DNA of 64,000 nucleotides from Rhodocollybia butyracea (lineage: Eukaryota > Basidiomycota > Agaricomycetes > Agaricales > Omphalotaceae). Each line of letters begins with the position of its first letter. Position 1 is the stretch's first letter. Below the pieces are notes generated by a model that ran no database searches, was not told the DNA's origin, and saw only the letters and a program-made list of their open reading frames with translations. The stretch covers positions 186,001-250,000 of the forward strand of contig JADNRY010000034.1 in assembly GCA_015501585.1 (NCBI GenBank). The letters run 5' to 3'. Below are positions 1 to 12,927 of the stretch, piece after piece. The translations under genes were made by a program, and so were the position numbers.

Positions 1-1300
1 TTCTGCAAGTCTTGCTTTTCTTGCTAAGACCCCGAATTGAAGTCATTGTCTCGATACCACCTGTCCGGTTTCATCAAACAAAAGATTAGTGGTATACCGA
101 ATCGCGGAGGAGGACCTTCGGAGAATGAGGGGCCGCTGGAAACCCACATTCTCTACGACCCAATTGATAGATATCCGAGAAGGGAGCTGACCAGCAGTAC
201 AGCCTTACCTCCGAGGACAACCGCTATAATTACTATCGCAGCACTGAGGATTACCTCGCTCATTGTTCTTCTTCAGTCTGACCAAAGTAGGCAAGGAGAC
301 CGCGACATTCAGAGACCAGTCGGAATATCTTCTTTCATGGGTCGGTACCGGACTATACCTAGAATTTTAATTGATCGATCTTTAATTGCGAAATATTTTT
401 CCAGTCGAACTTCATGATTTGCCGCTTACTTCAGTTTTCAGTCAGTCAGAAGTAAAGCAATAACCGTGGTGGATACACTCCGAGTCCGAGGTTTCAAAGA
501 GGTCGCATTGTGATGGAGCCTCACCGTACGTGCCGTATACGGTATATTTGACTCTAATAGTGTTTGTATCAGCACAAGCCGGTTAAACCCAAAGTCTGGG
601 TCGAAAAATTGGGAAAAATAACAAGATCATGTTTATCACCGTGGCAGACCCACTTCCTCAACACGCTCCAACGAGTAGTCGCTGTGTTACAGGCCATTAT
701 GAGCTTCTCAAGCTGGTCGTATTCACGTTCTGGATGTCTTCTGTTAGTAGCTAGGGACATATGAGGAAACAGCTGAAACGCACGTTTCGATTGAGTTATG
801 TAGGGCAAAATCTAGTTCTTACAATTTGCCACTGCGCCGTATGAAACCGGCCTTTGAAACCGGCTCATTCCGCCTGCATAAGCTAGTTCATTTCAGCTGG
901 GACACTGACATGATACTGGTCGAGTGTCATAAAATTGACGCATGGCCCAGTCTCGACTCTCCAAGCGCCAAAAGGTCGGGTATTGTATTTAGTGAATAGG
1001 TTCTGCCGGTGGTTTCTTGATTGAAATTGACCTCATTCAGAGTCACCTCTGAATCTCGAGCAAATCTCGACAAGGATTTCGAGATGGCTCATTAGTAAAG
1101 CCAGCATAAGGAGCCTTCGTGATGATTGTACAGAGGAGCCGGGTCCAAATGGCGGAATCAAGTAAGATGAACGTCCGTACGAACAATAAAAATCTTGTCC
1201 ACACTACAAGGTTGCACAAATCACTCGAGATAAACCATATCTAATGAATATCGGAACCGGAAAGAGCGGCTGTAGTTTTTATTCTATATTGAACTCACTC
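1..1300 (-). pseudogene. Relic of BZZ1-like F-BAR/C1 gene
   Basis: On the minus strand this stretch is a decayed copy of the BZZ1-like gene at 6174-9215. The first 45 bases correspond to the C1 zinc-finger exon, and 920-1010 corresponds to the exon that reads DQDLFIEYNTRTF in the intact copy. No long reading frame survives: stops and frameshifts interrupt every exon. The middle (about 1350-1750) has no clear counterpart in the intact gene and looks inserted; it carries a 63-codon minus-strand frame (1530-1721) that I do not recognise. The relic probably continues leftward beyond the window. Confidence 0.65.
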
Positions 1301-3300
1301 TGCATGCTGTTAAGATATTTTGTCGCGTAGGGAATGCTGGGAAGTTTTCCTACCTGTAACTGCTTCTCATGTCAGGCGGGCGGGTGGGTGGATGGGGCTG
1401 CTTTAGCAAAACGCGGGTGAGCTGGAGCTGCTGTCAGGTGCTGTACGGCATTCCACGGCTTCCAGTGCCAGGCAGTGCCGAGAGCGGCCTCTGATTTGAA
1501 CAACACATCAATTACACTCCTATCTACTCCTATGCGTCAAGATCGGCGCAGGTACCTTGAGTTGCGATATTCGGAATAGTACAGATCCATGCGTTCTCCT
1601 CGAAGCCAGTGGCATTCGAAGTGATGACCCCAAGATTGTTTTCGTTATATTGTATAGCCGGCGAAGCTTCGGAAGAAACTGAGGAAAAGCGGTGTTGATT
1701 GTGTTTTAGAGTCTTGAACACGCTAACTGTTGTACAACTTAGGCGGTATAACCTGGTATATCATGGTATATCATCTTATATCATGGATTCGCCGTCACCT
1801 CCAGAAGTTAGTGTTACTCTTAGACCGGGTACTTGAAACAATCAGGAGTATTTCGTTGAAAGTATGCAGTCAATGGAATACCGTGAATAAAGACACAAGA
1901 GTAGTTATACGGAGGCAGGTTAGAAACGGAACTTCCCAGGCGGCGACAACGTTCATTAAGTTTGATTCCTAGCCTGAGGACCAAAGCTCCTGATCATGAC
2001 CCTCCCAGGATCCAGTGTAGAGGGTCCGCCTTTGGTACATAGAATCAGTTCGCGGCTCCACTTACTTTTGCATGGCGACTTTAGTCCAAACCGATAAGGC
2101 CGTATTGGGAGGGTCAAGTTGAAAGTCGAGGGTACATCCCTCAGAACTCTTTCAAGAACCTCATAGTACGAGTGCGAACACTTTTGGGTCTGGGGCAATA
2201 TGGGAGTAAAGACGGAAGTGACAGAAGCACGACCCAGGATCGATGATCCCTGACTAGGATCCTACATTCAAGGTTCCTTTGTCACCTTCGTAAGTATGTA
2301 GGAAGCTGAAGCGACCCTTTTGAGCAAGCGATCTGACTCAAATGTCGCTCATCGGAGTTGATGCTGATAATTATTCTTCCGTGGGCCCGTGTAGGCCCGT
2401 GTCGGCTAAGCTCCCTGTCAATGATGTAGAGATGTCAAGGAACCAGGAGTTCCGTCCAGAAATAGACAAGCTCAGGACACACCCACACTACTAGAAGATG
2501 AACCTCGGACTAAAGGCTCGGATCCCCGGTTCCAAATTCTCAGAAATATACCACTGTGACCTTTAGCTATAATGCAAACCGGGAGGGATCGAAGAATTGT
2601 CCCAACTTGAAATCTATAAAATACAGTAGCTTCGTACGTGAAACGTGCCCGCGTTTTGCATGGATTTCTGCCTTTCTGAGGTAACAACAGTGACTGCGTA
2701 GACCTGGGCAACTTGATAGCTTTGATGTGAAACGTCTACGCTCACTATGTGCGTGAGGCAATTGAAATGCAGTTTTGGGGTAAGCCGATGTGAACTCGAA
2801 TTAGGGATCGGCCTATAAGCAGTCTGAGGTCGTACTGCTAGAGATCTGAGACTCCTGTTTCTGGAGACCACCTGTAGAGAATATGGCAGACAAGGTGTTG
2901 AAGATTCTAAATCTTGTTGAGCTGAGAGAAACATGACACAAGCCGCCAAAAATGAGAGTGATTTTGTCAATTTGAGCGTGCTTTCCGGGCGTCTACTCCT
3001 TCAACTCCGACTCGTCCTCTCCGCATGCCATGCAGATCAAAATTCCGAAGTTTATTCACCGAAATGTCTCTGCCTGGACCAAAGTTGGCGCTCTCTCTCA
3101 AGATATTGGAAATGCAGTACCAGTAAGACAATATTCTCTGCGCAAAATCAGAAAAACGACCTGATCGTTCGCACTATAGATGCGACCTGGTGCGACTCAG
3201 CATGCTGGTATTTCCGCCCAATCCTTCGTGAATCCGATACGTTTATCGAATACAAGACTGCAGGCGCACACTGCCCATATAATTAATACCAAAACTCGCT
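1..3300. repeat. Left copy of a diverged direct duplication (about 7.1 kb spacing)
   Basis: Patches of this stretch match 7077-10340 in the same order and orientation. Examples are 1-45 with 7077-7120, 138-255 with 7234-7350, 660-780 with 7480-7600, 920-1010 with 7745-7840, 2280-2360 with 9596-9645, and 3040-3230 with 10060-10290. Identity is patchy with many indels, so the duplication is old. The block covers the C1-to-F-BAR part of the BZZ1-like gene plus its upstream flank. The left end runs off the window. Confidence 0.75.
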
Positions 3301-6173
3301 TTCGCATCAAACCCACCGCTTTCACGGTACATACTTGGTAGTCACCTTTTGGTCAGCTCTGTAGGGCTTTCATGCTGGGCAGCCGAGTGACGGAATTAGG
3401 AGTTATTCGTAGCTCGACGACTCGAGTTTAGCGCCCAGGGGAGGACAGTGGTGGCCAACGTGAGTCGGTATCTTCTCTCGCTTTTGCCTTTGCTCTTATG
3501 GAATAGTTATTCATAGCATGGTGGGCTCGGCTTCTTTCAATCACCATATATTGACCAACAAAGCTACGAAGAAGTTGTTTCTCAGCCTAACCAGCCAAAT
3601 TCTTCACCACTAGCCGTCTATTCCGAAATCCTCGTCAAAGTTCTCTCCAGAAATCGAGTCAACGACATTCTCAGCTCCCTCCGCAAAATCTGATCTACGC
3701 AGTCTCAGCGTACTAGATGCTACTTTGCCACGCAATTCTCGAAACCTCAGCCACTATAGATATGCGTCCTTGTTGCCCGCCCTTATTCAAGTGCTTGCCT
3801 TTGACAGATATACCACAAAATCGCGATTAAAAGGGAGGTGTCGTATACTTAAATCGTATCCCACCACCATCCGGAGGACTCGAGGGGATGCTCATTTGGA
3901 TTTACCCAGCTTTACACAAATCAGTTCGCTCGATATATATGACAGAGCCTTCATACCGAGAGGACTCGCCAAAGTTCGATATGAAGTTGGCAGGGTTTCT
4001 GAAGGAATATGTTTTACGGTAGGAAACACCTGCACGTTTTACCCATCTTCTCAGTATCTTGAACAATGGACATATTGATCTGATGGAGTCGTTTGATGGA
4101 TAAGATTAGTCATATGTTCCTTTATTGGTCAAAGTATACAACTTCGACTTCTGCCTGCTATTCGAGTAGAGGATGACAATGGAATGTTCAATTATGGTAA
4201 TAGGCTGCTGGAGCTAAATGCAAGCAATTCCCAAAAATGGATATAATAACTGTTTCACAGAATCGATATTATTGTAACAATAATGTTCCAATACCGGGCT
4301 CCGGCACCACTCTCAAATGACATCGTCTGGAGTCCATGATTCATTCAATGCAGAAGGATTTATTGGCTCCATCCTCTCTGGATACCCCTCATAGTAAAAT
4401 GTACCTACGGCATGGGTTTTGACCGGGTTCAACGCCACCCTTTCAGGACGAGTGTTGGGATATGTGTCGGGATATGCTCGAAGAGATGGTGACCGACGTC
4501 AATTCGCTTTACAAGCGAAAAAAAAGTACGACACTCCATGTGGGTCGTGCTAAATAAAAAAAAAGGTGGATAAATCAGAGTTACAGAAGAAAGCAGGTAG
4601 AGAAATCTCAACTGAAGACTGGGAAATTGACGTCACGAAAAGGAGAAGGAAAAATAACTATCCTTGTCTGATTTTTTATCGAACGCTGATATCTGACCTC
4701 CGAGTCCTGCGATTTTTAAACCCGCTCCAATACTGTTGTCGACCATTAGGAGTTGAGTTAGTGCCGTCCGTCCGGTGGCTGGATATAAAACAATACAGGA
4801 GCCGATATCTAGTATCACTATAAATTCTGTATGCAAGTAAGCATGTGGGCCAGCGGGGATCTCTAACTCAGAATAATTACCAGAGCGGAGGAAGGTTGTA
4901 GCCGACGTCGTGCAAGCCAGCTGAGACGCGGTGATCACCTTCGCTCGGAGGTTCGAGAGGGCCCTTCGCAGTCATCTATCGCAAGAGTACGAGTGTCATA
5001 CAAGAGAAAACGTCTCATGTATGCTACCAGCTCGTTCTCTTTGCGACAAAGACCACGAAAGGCGCTGTCTAGCCTTGAGCTCTGTGCAATCAACCGTCTC
5101 TAGTCTCCAGCTGAAGTCTGCCAATACGGTTGTGGGGCAGAAATTTGAGTAGGCTGGCGTGAGGCACGACTGTGAGTCTGAGGAGGTTCGCAATTGCAGA
5201 CTGGAAGATTTCTTACCTTTTATAGCGCACAGAACCATCGATCTACGAACTGGGGTTACAATGAGCTGACATGCTTAGAAAGCTGCTTCGGTCCCTTCCG
5301 TTATTGTCATAACTTTTTATTGACATCGAAGCTTCTGCAATTAATGTGCATATGCATCGTGAGCCTTTCTGTATGCACGCTGAAAATCGACAGCTGAGAT
5401 CTTGGCCCCCTCCCCCACCTGCAGCCCACTGCCCTGCACTTCTGTCTGTATCCCTCTCGGCATATTTCCAATCCTTACCGAGAATGCTCGAGTAAACCAT
5501 TCTGATCTTCATCTTGCCACGGCCCAGAATCAGGGTCATTTCATTGTGTGGACAATGGAGACGCCAGGACTTCGAGAAGTCTGAGCTTTGTAAGTAGCCT
5601 CATTTGACGACTCTCATAATAGCTCTGTGAGTGGTGCAGGTATTTCTGTGGTCAACCACCAGGCCGTCTGACCCTGCCCTGACTCTGGCGCGCGTTGCTG
5701 AAGGATCCACTAAAATGTCTAATTCCCCGTGTTTCTCTTATAATTCTAATGCATGCCAGAAATCAGACTCCGCTACATAAGGCTGCGTAAGGCTAATCAT
5801 TCGCAGATTTTGTCGTACGTGCGAAGAGTAATTCCCGGAAAAACCTATCACAAAAATGCTCACAGCAGACTGCGATTCAGTCCAGAAAGAATTGGCATCA
5901 TATCATGGCGTCGTTATCATGATTGTGTCTACACTGAGGCTGGCATGGATCATTTTTCGAAGGCAAAATCGAGCTGTCATTGAGGGTACCAGTTGCCGAG
6001 ATTCATTACAGACCGGAAATAGATCTGAGTAAGGTAAAGTTGCAGTGACATGGTTTCAGTGAGGAACTGCCGGTCCCATGTCACACAAAGGTAAATATTC
6101 AAGTATAAGAATTAGTATAGAACGATGCCGGAATTCAGAACACACGCCAGGCAACCAGCCACCATGCACGCAT
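3300..6173. other. Gene-poor stretch, no supported gene
   Basis: Only short frames with no recognisable domain are present. Around 3600-4080 there is a patch with mildly coding-like composition (a 117-codon plus-strand frame at 3725-4078), but it is interrupted upstream and matches nothing I know. It may be an eroded gene. The stretch lies between the two copies of the direct duplication, so it should belong to the repeat unit. Confidence 0.4.
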
Positions 6174-9100
6174 TTAGGCGGCCATTTGAACCTGCAAAGT
6201 ACATTCAGAAATCACCCACAAAACGTGAAGAACCAATCGCACGTAATTACTAGGGAATATGCCTTTTCGTCCAGAAGAAGTGATGCCTATATCCAAGAAC
6301 GAGTCAGAGGGTGCAAGGACAACACGCGCACTCGCGGGGAACTTGAGACAACCCACCTTCCCACCACCCTTCTCCATAGTACTGGCCACCTGATGGTCCG
6401 CTCGTTAATTCAATCACATCTCCTTCCTTCAACTCCAACTCGTCGGAGCCTCGCCCTTCATATGCATACAACGCCTTGACTGTCAAACAAACCCTCAGCT
6501 CGATTGATTGATATCTCCAAGGGAATATGACGCACCATGTTGGCCTGAGCCCTGATCGTTGGATGATTCCCCGGTTCGATATTCGAGATATGAAGCTGGG
6601 ACCAGACCGTCGCCACTACCATCGTTTACTTTGACCCACCCGGAACCGTCATCGTGTTCAATGACGCTAACGATTGAACCCTCTGATGGTGGAACGGTCA
6701 ATTCAGGGCTTAGGGGAGGCAGTGAAGACTAACCGGAGACGGATAACTCGAATTCGGAGGAGGCGGTAAAGTCGAACAAAACTTTGGCAGTAGGGTATGA
6801 TACTTCGTGTTCGTCTTCCGGGGTAGAGTGAACAAAGGAAGAAGCTGTTGGGGTCTGGGGCTGCAGAGGAACTGGGAGGGATGTCCATTACGAGTAATGT
6901 CCCAGAAGGTGAAATCTTACCGCTAGTTGACAGCCGGGAAACTTGCCGGTTGACCTCTCCCCCTTGTTGACAGTCGGCTGGAACCTACGAAGCGAAGTTA
7001 TGATAAACCGCCTAGTACAACGTCGGAAGCGCACCTTTAGCTCACACTTGGCATGAACGGAGAGGTTGCAAACTTTACAAGTCTTGCCTTGTTTGCTAAG
7101 ACCCCAGATTGAGGTCTAGATAACATCCATTAAGTTTCAGAGTGTTATCGGACTGGAGATGTAACGGTACCTTGCAATACCCACACGTAGTAGGAATTGA
7201 GAAGGAAGAGCTTTTGAAACTGTGGGGCTGTTGAGAACCCACATCGTCTACGACACAATTTGATGAATATTCGATACGGAGGTCGATCAGCAATGTGGCC
7301 TTGCCTCCAATGACATTCACTATAATCTCGATCTCAGCATTGAGGATACACTCCGATGTTTTGAAGAAGGTTAAGTTCTGGTATGTCTCAAGGTATTTCT
7401 AGATCAGGCAATCAGCGAAAAGGGAAAAGGATTATCTTGATCGAAGCACACTCACATCCGATATATCCTCAACATGCCCTAATGAGTGGTCATTGTCATA
7501 GGCCACTGTAAGCTTTCCAAGCTGGTCGTATTCACGTTCTGTGTCTTCCGTCAGTTAAGGGTGATAGACGAGAAAACAGCCGATGCACACGCTTTGCATC
7601 TATCACTGGAGCTAATTCTTGCACCTTCCCGGTGCACCGACGGAGTCGGTTCTGTAAAACAGTCTTTGGATCCGGTTCGATACTCATGTCCGCCTGGTAG
7701 GCCGATTTATTTTTGTTGAAACATGGCTAGTGGTAACCACCCACCGTGTCATAAAAGTTGACGCATGGCTCGAACTTCCAGTCTCCAGGTGCGCCAAAAG
7801 TTCGGGTATTATATTCGATAAACAGATCCTGGTCTTTTGAAGGATTGACCTCATTTAAAGTTACCTCAGTCCCGGCCAGCCGACTCTTCATGACGTCGAG
7901 ATGGCTCATTTGCAAAGCTTGAGCGTGAAGAAGAATGTTGGTAAATTTACAGACAAGCCGGGTTTGGATGGCCTCTAATCAAATAGGATGAGCCCTCACG
8001 GACGACCAGAAACCTCGTACGCACGAAGTTGCTAGAAATGCGTTTGGATCAATAACCACTCGGACCCGAAGGAAAAAGCGTACATTCTCCAGATGAACCA
8101 TATCAATGTTGTAAAACTTGTTCTTGTTTCTGTTCGCTATGGCAGTAGAAATGATATAGGCACTGAAAAGCACGTCAAAACTAGTGCTCTGATAGATCGA
8201 AAGAACTGAAAAGAGCGGGCGTACTTTTTGCTATTCAACATGTCGATCCGCTGTTGTTCAGATTGGCGCGCGATTCGTTCTGCATGTTTGTCATCACTAG
8301 TACGACCCTATCGGAGTGTTATTCGAGTAACCTGGCGAGGTGGTTCTCGCGGTACCTGTTTCTGACGATTGACCTCCACTTCAGCGCATTCTTCATCGTA
8401 CTATGCAATATATCTGAGCTCAACAAAACAGCAATCTTCGATAGCGTTACCTTCTGCTTGGTCTAGGAGACGGTACGTTAGGGTCTACACCGGAGCATAA
8501 ATAGGGATCGCCGTACCTTCAGACGTTCCGAGTAATACCGATCTCTATCTGCAACCAACTTGTGATAGAATTGTTCTTCCTGAAGTTGATATGAGTGCTA
8601 GTCTTACCAAAAGCGGTCGGAATACGGCACCGTCTTTTGTACATGCTCATGATTGCGTTCTAGAGCCTTAAGCGCGTCAACTACTTGGGTGGTAAGCGTA
8701 TCAGCGATACTGTTGTGGTCTTGAGCGGCATTGGCTATAGAAGTGATAATTGAATCATAGGCAACGTTCAGAGTGCTATTAGAAAAAATTATCATCGCTG
8801 ATCAGGTATTGATATCTGGATGCGCACCTCTGCTTCAATGTGGATTCGTCCCAAGCCTTTGTAGGATCGTCTCCCAAAACGACCGCCGCTTCAATTTTTG
8901 CTTTTCTCTCTGCGGCCTTCTTCGCCAAAGCTTGCAACTTTGTGGCGTATTCTCGTTCGAGAGCCACACTTTCCTTGTACAATTCTTTAACCTGCAGCTC
9001 TGCATAAAGCTTTGCACGTTAAAAAAAAAGCAAATTCTTACATCGGATACTAGCTGAAGATGGGAGTTAGTATTATCTGCAATTCGCCTGAACTGGTCCT

Positions 9101-9215
9101 AAAAGTTATTGGCCATATTTGAGTCTAAGTTTTAGGGTTTTGACAAGTAAAATGTCGAACATACAGGGATACATTCGCCGTAAAGTTGGCCCTTAGAATC
9201 TAAGTTAGAAGCCAT
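6174..9215 (-). CDS. BZZ1: BZZ1-like F-BAR, C1 and double SH3 domain protein
   Basis: This is a predicted adaptor linking membrane curvature to actin assembly at endocytic sites, as known for fungal Bzz1. Hand-splicing on the minus strand gives a start at 9215 (MASNLDSKGQLYGE). The F-BAR helices follow (VKELYKESVALEREYATKL near 8940, EEQFYHKLVADRDRYYSERLK near 8540, DQDLFIEYNTRTF near 7830). A complete C1 zinc finger lies at about 7220-7040, with CGYCK, the exon reading TSIWGLSKQGKTC, then CNLSVHAKC. SH3-1 spans about 6800-6590 (VLFDFTASSEFEL, GWVKVNDG) and SH3-2 about 6486-6220 (ALYAYEG, GEGWWE, GRKGIFPSNY). The last intron leaves SNYVQMAA before the stop at 6174. At least ten short introns are implied, and the splice sites I checked are canonical. 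A degenerate duplicate lies at 1-3300. Domain order matches the family, so I am confident of the identity; exact exon borders in the middle are not fully worked out. Confidence 0.85.
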
Positions 9216-10340
9216 GCTGGAAACAAGGGAATCAAGTTAGCGCCCAAACTACGTCACACAGTGTCTTAGGGGCTAGAGGTATTACTCATCGAAACGTTTA
9301 TTCAACACAAGTATTATACGGAGGCAATAACGGAGTTGTAACGGAAGCTGTAAATTACAGTAAACTAATCGCCGTTTGTACAACTTCAAGTGTGAACAAA
9401 CGGAACAGCGATTCGTTTACCTTGAGTCATACTAGCTTGAGGCCAAAGGAAGCCTCCTCTCAGCCCTTTGAACATCACCATCATGGCAACAGCTAATACG
9501 AGCGACACTTGACAGACAAGTTGACATTATAGGTCTGGTTATAAACGGTACTAGAAGCATGATGTGAGGCTAAGATGATAAATTCGAGGTTCCTCTGTCA
9601 CCGTGTAAACTGAGATCTGACCGACGCTCATCGGAGTGAATGGAAATGCTGTTAAGTAGCTCGGCAAGAGTGACTAGCTGTCAATAGTTTTCTGCTGGTA
9701 GCCAGAGAGATCGAGGAACAAGGGGTTCCGTTCGGTACCAACGAGGCTCTTCGAATGGCGAGCAATCCGATTCTGCCTCGGGAAGAATTTTCTTGGGAAC
9801 CTCCTGTAGAAAATATGGGGTTGTTGCGTCCGGGCTAACCGGAGAAGCTTGTTATAACAGTTTGAATCTTCTTCTTGTCCGTACCGAGTATCTAGAGAGT
9901 TTATTGGCGAGAGCTATTGCTTGAGGCCTGTGAACATTCAAGGAGAAGAAAGAGTTTGGGCGTCTAATCATTTATTTCCAGGCGGCTAAATTTCTCAGCG
10001 CTTCAGTCCTCAACATTGTACTACAACCTCCCACTTTCGCTCAGACCTCCCTACAGCTAAAAATTCCGCGGTACAAGCTCTCAAAATTCACTAATGCACA
10101 TGTGCACCCCAAACTTCTCTGCCTAGAAAACTTAACCTTATGCGGAAAGGAACGCGGTACCAAGTAGGGCTTGAGTACCATATGCTCAAACATTCCAACT
10201 CCGAGTCGTCGTTTGCCCAGAAAAAAATTCCAAGCTCCTTCCATTCGCACTTGTCGGCTCAGCATGCTCGTATTTCCGCTCAGTCCTTATCTTAGCATCT
10301 TGTGTATCGGATAGGTTAATGCTCCGTAGCTCCAGTAAGG
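7077..10340. repeat. Right copy of the diverged direct duplication
   Basis: Counterpart of 1-3300 in the same orientation. It contains the larger part of the intact BZZ1-like gene and its 5' flank. Recognisable anchors in the non-coding part include 9596-9645, 9710-9740 and 10255-10290. Confidence 0.7.
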
Positions 10341-10622
10341 TTAAGGAGTAACGCCAGTCCAGGATACCTAGACATTCACATAACGTGTACCATCCCCTCA
10401 AGGACTATGCGCAAGTATAAAGAGCCTTCTATGAGCCATAAATCTTTGTGGATATCTTCTCCAATCGATCACTCTCTTTATCGTCCTCTTTCTTCTCTTT
10501 TCTCTTCATTGGGATTCAGCTCCTCTTGAGTTGTATCTTCTACGTCCTTGCTCATCATCTCCCTCTCTGCTCACCACTTACACTCCTTGAATCCATTACT
10601 GTGACCCCCTTATCTGTCCATC
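9216..10622. other. Intergenic region between divergent genes
   Basis: It separates the BZZ1-like gene (minus) from the RlpA-like gene (plus), so it should hold both promoters. Most of it is shared in decayed form with 1730-3300. A pyrimidine-rich tract at about 10450-10610 precedes the RlpA-like start, as is common for highly expressed fungal genes. No gene is supported. Confidence 0.5.
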
Positions 10623-11303
10623 ATGTTCACTGTCGCTTCTCGTGTTACACTTCTGCTTCTCGTGCTCTTCGCTACAAGCCTCATGGTGTCTTCCGCTCCT
10701 GCTCCTGCAAAACCCCTAGATCCTGAACTACAGAAGCGAATTACTCATACAGGGAGGGTATGTACTGCTTCGTGGCCTCAGTTCGGCGTTACCCTCTTAA
10801 TTAACAGGCATCGCTTACAGGGCACCTGGTTTTACCCCGGTATGGGGAACTGTGGTGTGGAGAACTCTGTCGACGATCCTATCATCGCGATCCCAGAAAG
10901 CCTCTATGATGAGAACAATGGGAGTAACTGCGGCCAGGTTAGTCCTTGGCCTCTAATAGTTAAATACCACAGATAACTCAACTCGATTTCTCTTTTCTTA
11001 TCCTCAGTGGATCGTAGGTATTTTTCGCCTAATTTTTTCTATTTTATCACTGACATATTTTTCCGCCACTCTATTACAGCGTATCACCGATGATGCCTCG
11101 GGCAAGACTGTTTATGGTCTTACAGAAGACAGTTGCCCGAGTTGCGGTAGCGGTGATTTAGGTATGTAATCCTCCACATCTTTTAGTGCCCGTACTGAGG
11201 GAGATTAGATATGTCTCCCGCTGTATTTCAACAAATGGCAGATCTCAGTGTAGGCGAACTGTCAATCTCATGGTCGTTCATGGAACGGGGATGGTCACCT
11301 TGA
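10623..11303 (+). CDS. Secreted RlpA-like double-psi beta-barrel protein
   Basis: This is a small secreted protein of the RlpA-like/expansin-like DPBB family common in basidiomycetes; roles in cell-wall interaction are inferred for the family. It starts with a clear signal peptide (hydrophobic LLLLVLFATSLMV, then SSAPAPA). Hand-splicing gives five exons: 10623-10757, 10821-10937, 11008-11013 (only 6 nt), 11080-11161 and 11209-11303, for 144 residues. The mature part contains GTWFYPGMGNCG, the SLYDENNGSNCGQ segment, then RITDDASGKTVYG, DSCPSCGSGDLDMSP and ISWSFMERGW before the stop. All introns are GT..AG and the frame stays open throughout. The tiny third exon supplies Trp-Ile and is required to keep the conserved CGQW spacing. 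Confidence 0.85.
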
Positions 11304-11931
11304 ACAACTTCAGCGCGTTGGCATCTTCGTTCGACAGTAAAGATCAACTTGCGACTTTCAGAAGACAAGTAGAAATGTATTTTTACACGCTTCATCGACC
11401 ATCTTCACCATCTTTTGTTCCAGACGAGCCGCTATCTGCTTCTACTATTCTTGATGCGGGTATGGTATACCCTCTCCACTCCTTGTCATTTTGTGTATCA
11501 TGTTGCACACTTTCTTCATTCGTTGTTCTATTTATTTGGGTTTTGTGTACTATCACTTTTTGAATGTATATGACCCTATGGTGTTTCGTTCAATGCAATT
11601 CGCAAGTGTTATTGTACAAAGTCAATTTATCACAGCTTGTTCGCTCCCCAATACCACATCGGATAAAGAGACAGTTCGTGATTGAAGGTTATATACATTG
11701 TCGGTAAAGCAAAATCGGAAACGCAAGCAAGTATGAGGATGTGTACAAGGAAATAGTCCAAAATAGTCCAAAACGTTATAATAATACAGATCATCAAATG
11801 TTCATGCGCGTAAATGTACGTAGATGGCAGGAAACAGTCATGAGGAAATGCATGATAAGACTGTCCTCATGACTGTAGATGGCAAACAATCATATGTGCG
11901 CATCAAGCACCACAATCAGAAAGAATCATGA
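11304..11931. other. Intergenic region between convergent genes
   Basis: This is the 3' flank shared by the RlpA-like gene (plus) and the GPI protein gene (minus). It has AT-rich stretches and a near-inverted repeat around 11835-11890 (catgactg/cagtcatg type words). No gene is seen. Confidence 0.4.
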
Positions 11932-12927
11932 TCAGAGCAGACATGCAGCAACCAGGCCTGCGACAATGAAGGCGTAAACCTGGTTGTGGCGACTACTCAC
12001 TTTCCAAGCAGCATTAGTGTTAGCTGCTTGAGGCGAAGTAGTAGCGCCTGAGGAGGAGGCGGACGAAGAAGATCCGGCAGCAGATGAAGGACTTGCCGCC
12101 GTCGGACTGGTTGCTGTCCCAGAAACGGAAGGTGCAGACACAGATGTAGATGCAGTGATAACAGAAGTCAATGTGTTTGTCACTGAAGCTTCTGATGAGG
12201 AAGAGGCAGTCGCAGCGCCGGAACTTGATGATACAACAGTCGTAGGTGACACTGAGTCTGTGTCGGACGTAGCAGCGGCGGAAGAACTTGATGAGCTCGT
12301 AGAGCCAGAAGCAGATGAAGATGCATCTGTTCCCTGGATCGTGAAGGTTGGGCTGATGTTACCTAAAACAAATGTTCAGGGTGTAAATCATAGTGTTGAG
12401 AATATAGCGTACCGCTGTCGCCGAACACTTTAACAGATGTAAGTAACGAGTGTGAGAGTGGAGTAAAGAGTGAACTTACAAACGACGATGTAGTCAGTTC
12501 TGGTGACGACCGAGGGAACAACGAAACTGACATTCCCATCGCTCAGAGGGAAGTTCTGAGCTAAAGGTGGGTCTAACGAGGCGATCAGCCAACTTCACAG
12601 AGGTTATGGCTAGAGCACATACTGAGCATGAGATGCTCCGAATCTGAAGCATTAGCCATGAAGCCTAATACGACCATGCCATTTGGATCTGTCAACTGAG
12701 AAGGTGGGGGTAGATTTGTCGTATCCCTGTAGAACACGAGGTTTAGGGATGGCTGAAGCGACACACAGAAAAGAAACAAACCAGGTAACAGTTACTGTCT
12801 GGCCAACTTGCCATACGGTTGAAGCAGTTGGGCTAGTAATTGGTGGGTCGAATACATCTCGAGATAAGAGCGTCGGAATAGCTTGGACAAATGAGAAGAA
12901 AAAGCATAAGATCGTAAAAGACAACAT
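11932..12927 (-). CDS. Kre9/Knh1-like Ser/Thr-rich GPI-anchored protein
   Basis: Cell-surface protein of the yeast Kre9/Knh1-type family, linked to beta-1,6-glucan and cell-wall organisation. The N-terminus is a signal peptide (MLSFTILCFFFSFVQA), followed by a conserved start to the domain (ITSPTASTVWQVGQTVTVTW). Exons then read DTTNLPPPSQLTDP, PLAQNFPLSDGNVSFVVP, TRTDYIVV, LFGDSG and NISPTFTIQG. A Ser/Thr/Ala-rich linker of roughly 100 residues follows and ends in a hydrophobic tail (VYAFIVAGLVAACLL), as expected for GPI attachment. The LFGDSG segment lies on a 15-nt exon at 12413-12427. The frame is open across all junctions. A truncated paralogue lies immediately upstream at 13404-13976. 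Confidence 0.85.

Noticed and set aside
6078..6479. 133-codon plus-strand frame
   Set aside because: Overlaps the second SH3 domain of the BZZ1-like gene on the opposite strand.
12155..12433. Acidic 92-codon plus-strand frame
   Set aside because: Complement of the Ser/Ala-rich tail of the GPI protein; the composition is explained by the real gene on the other strand.
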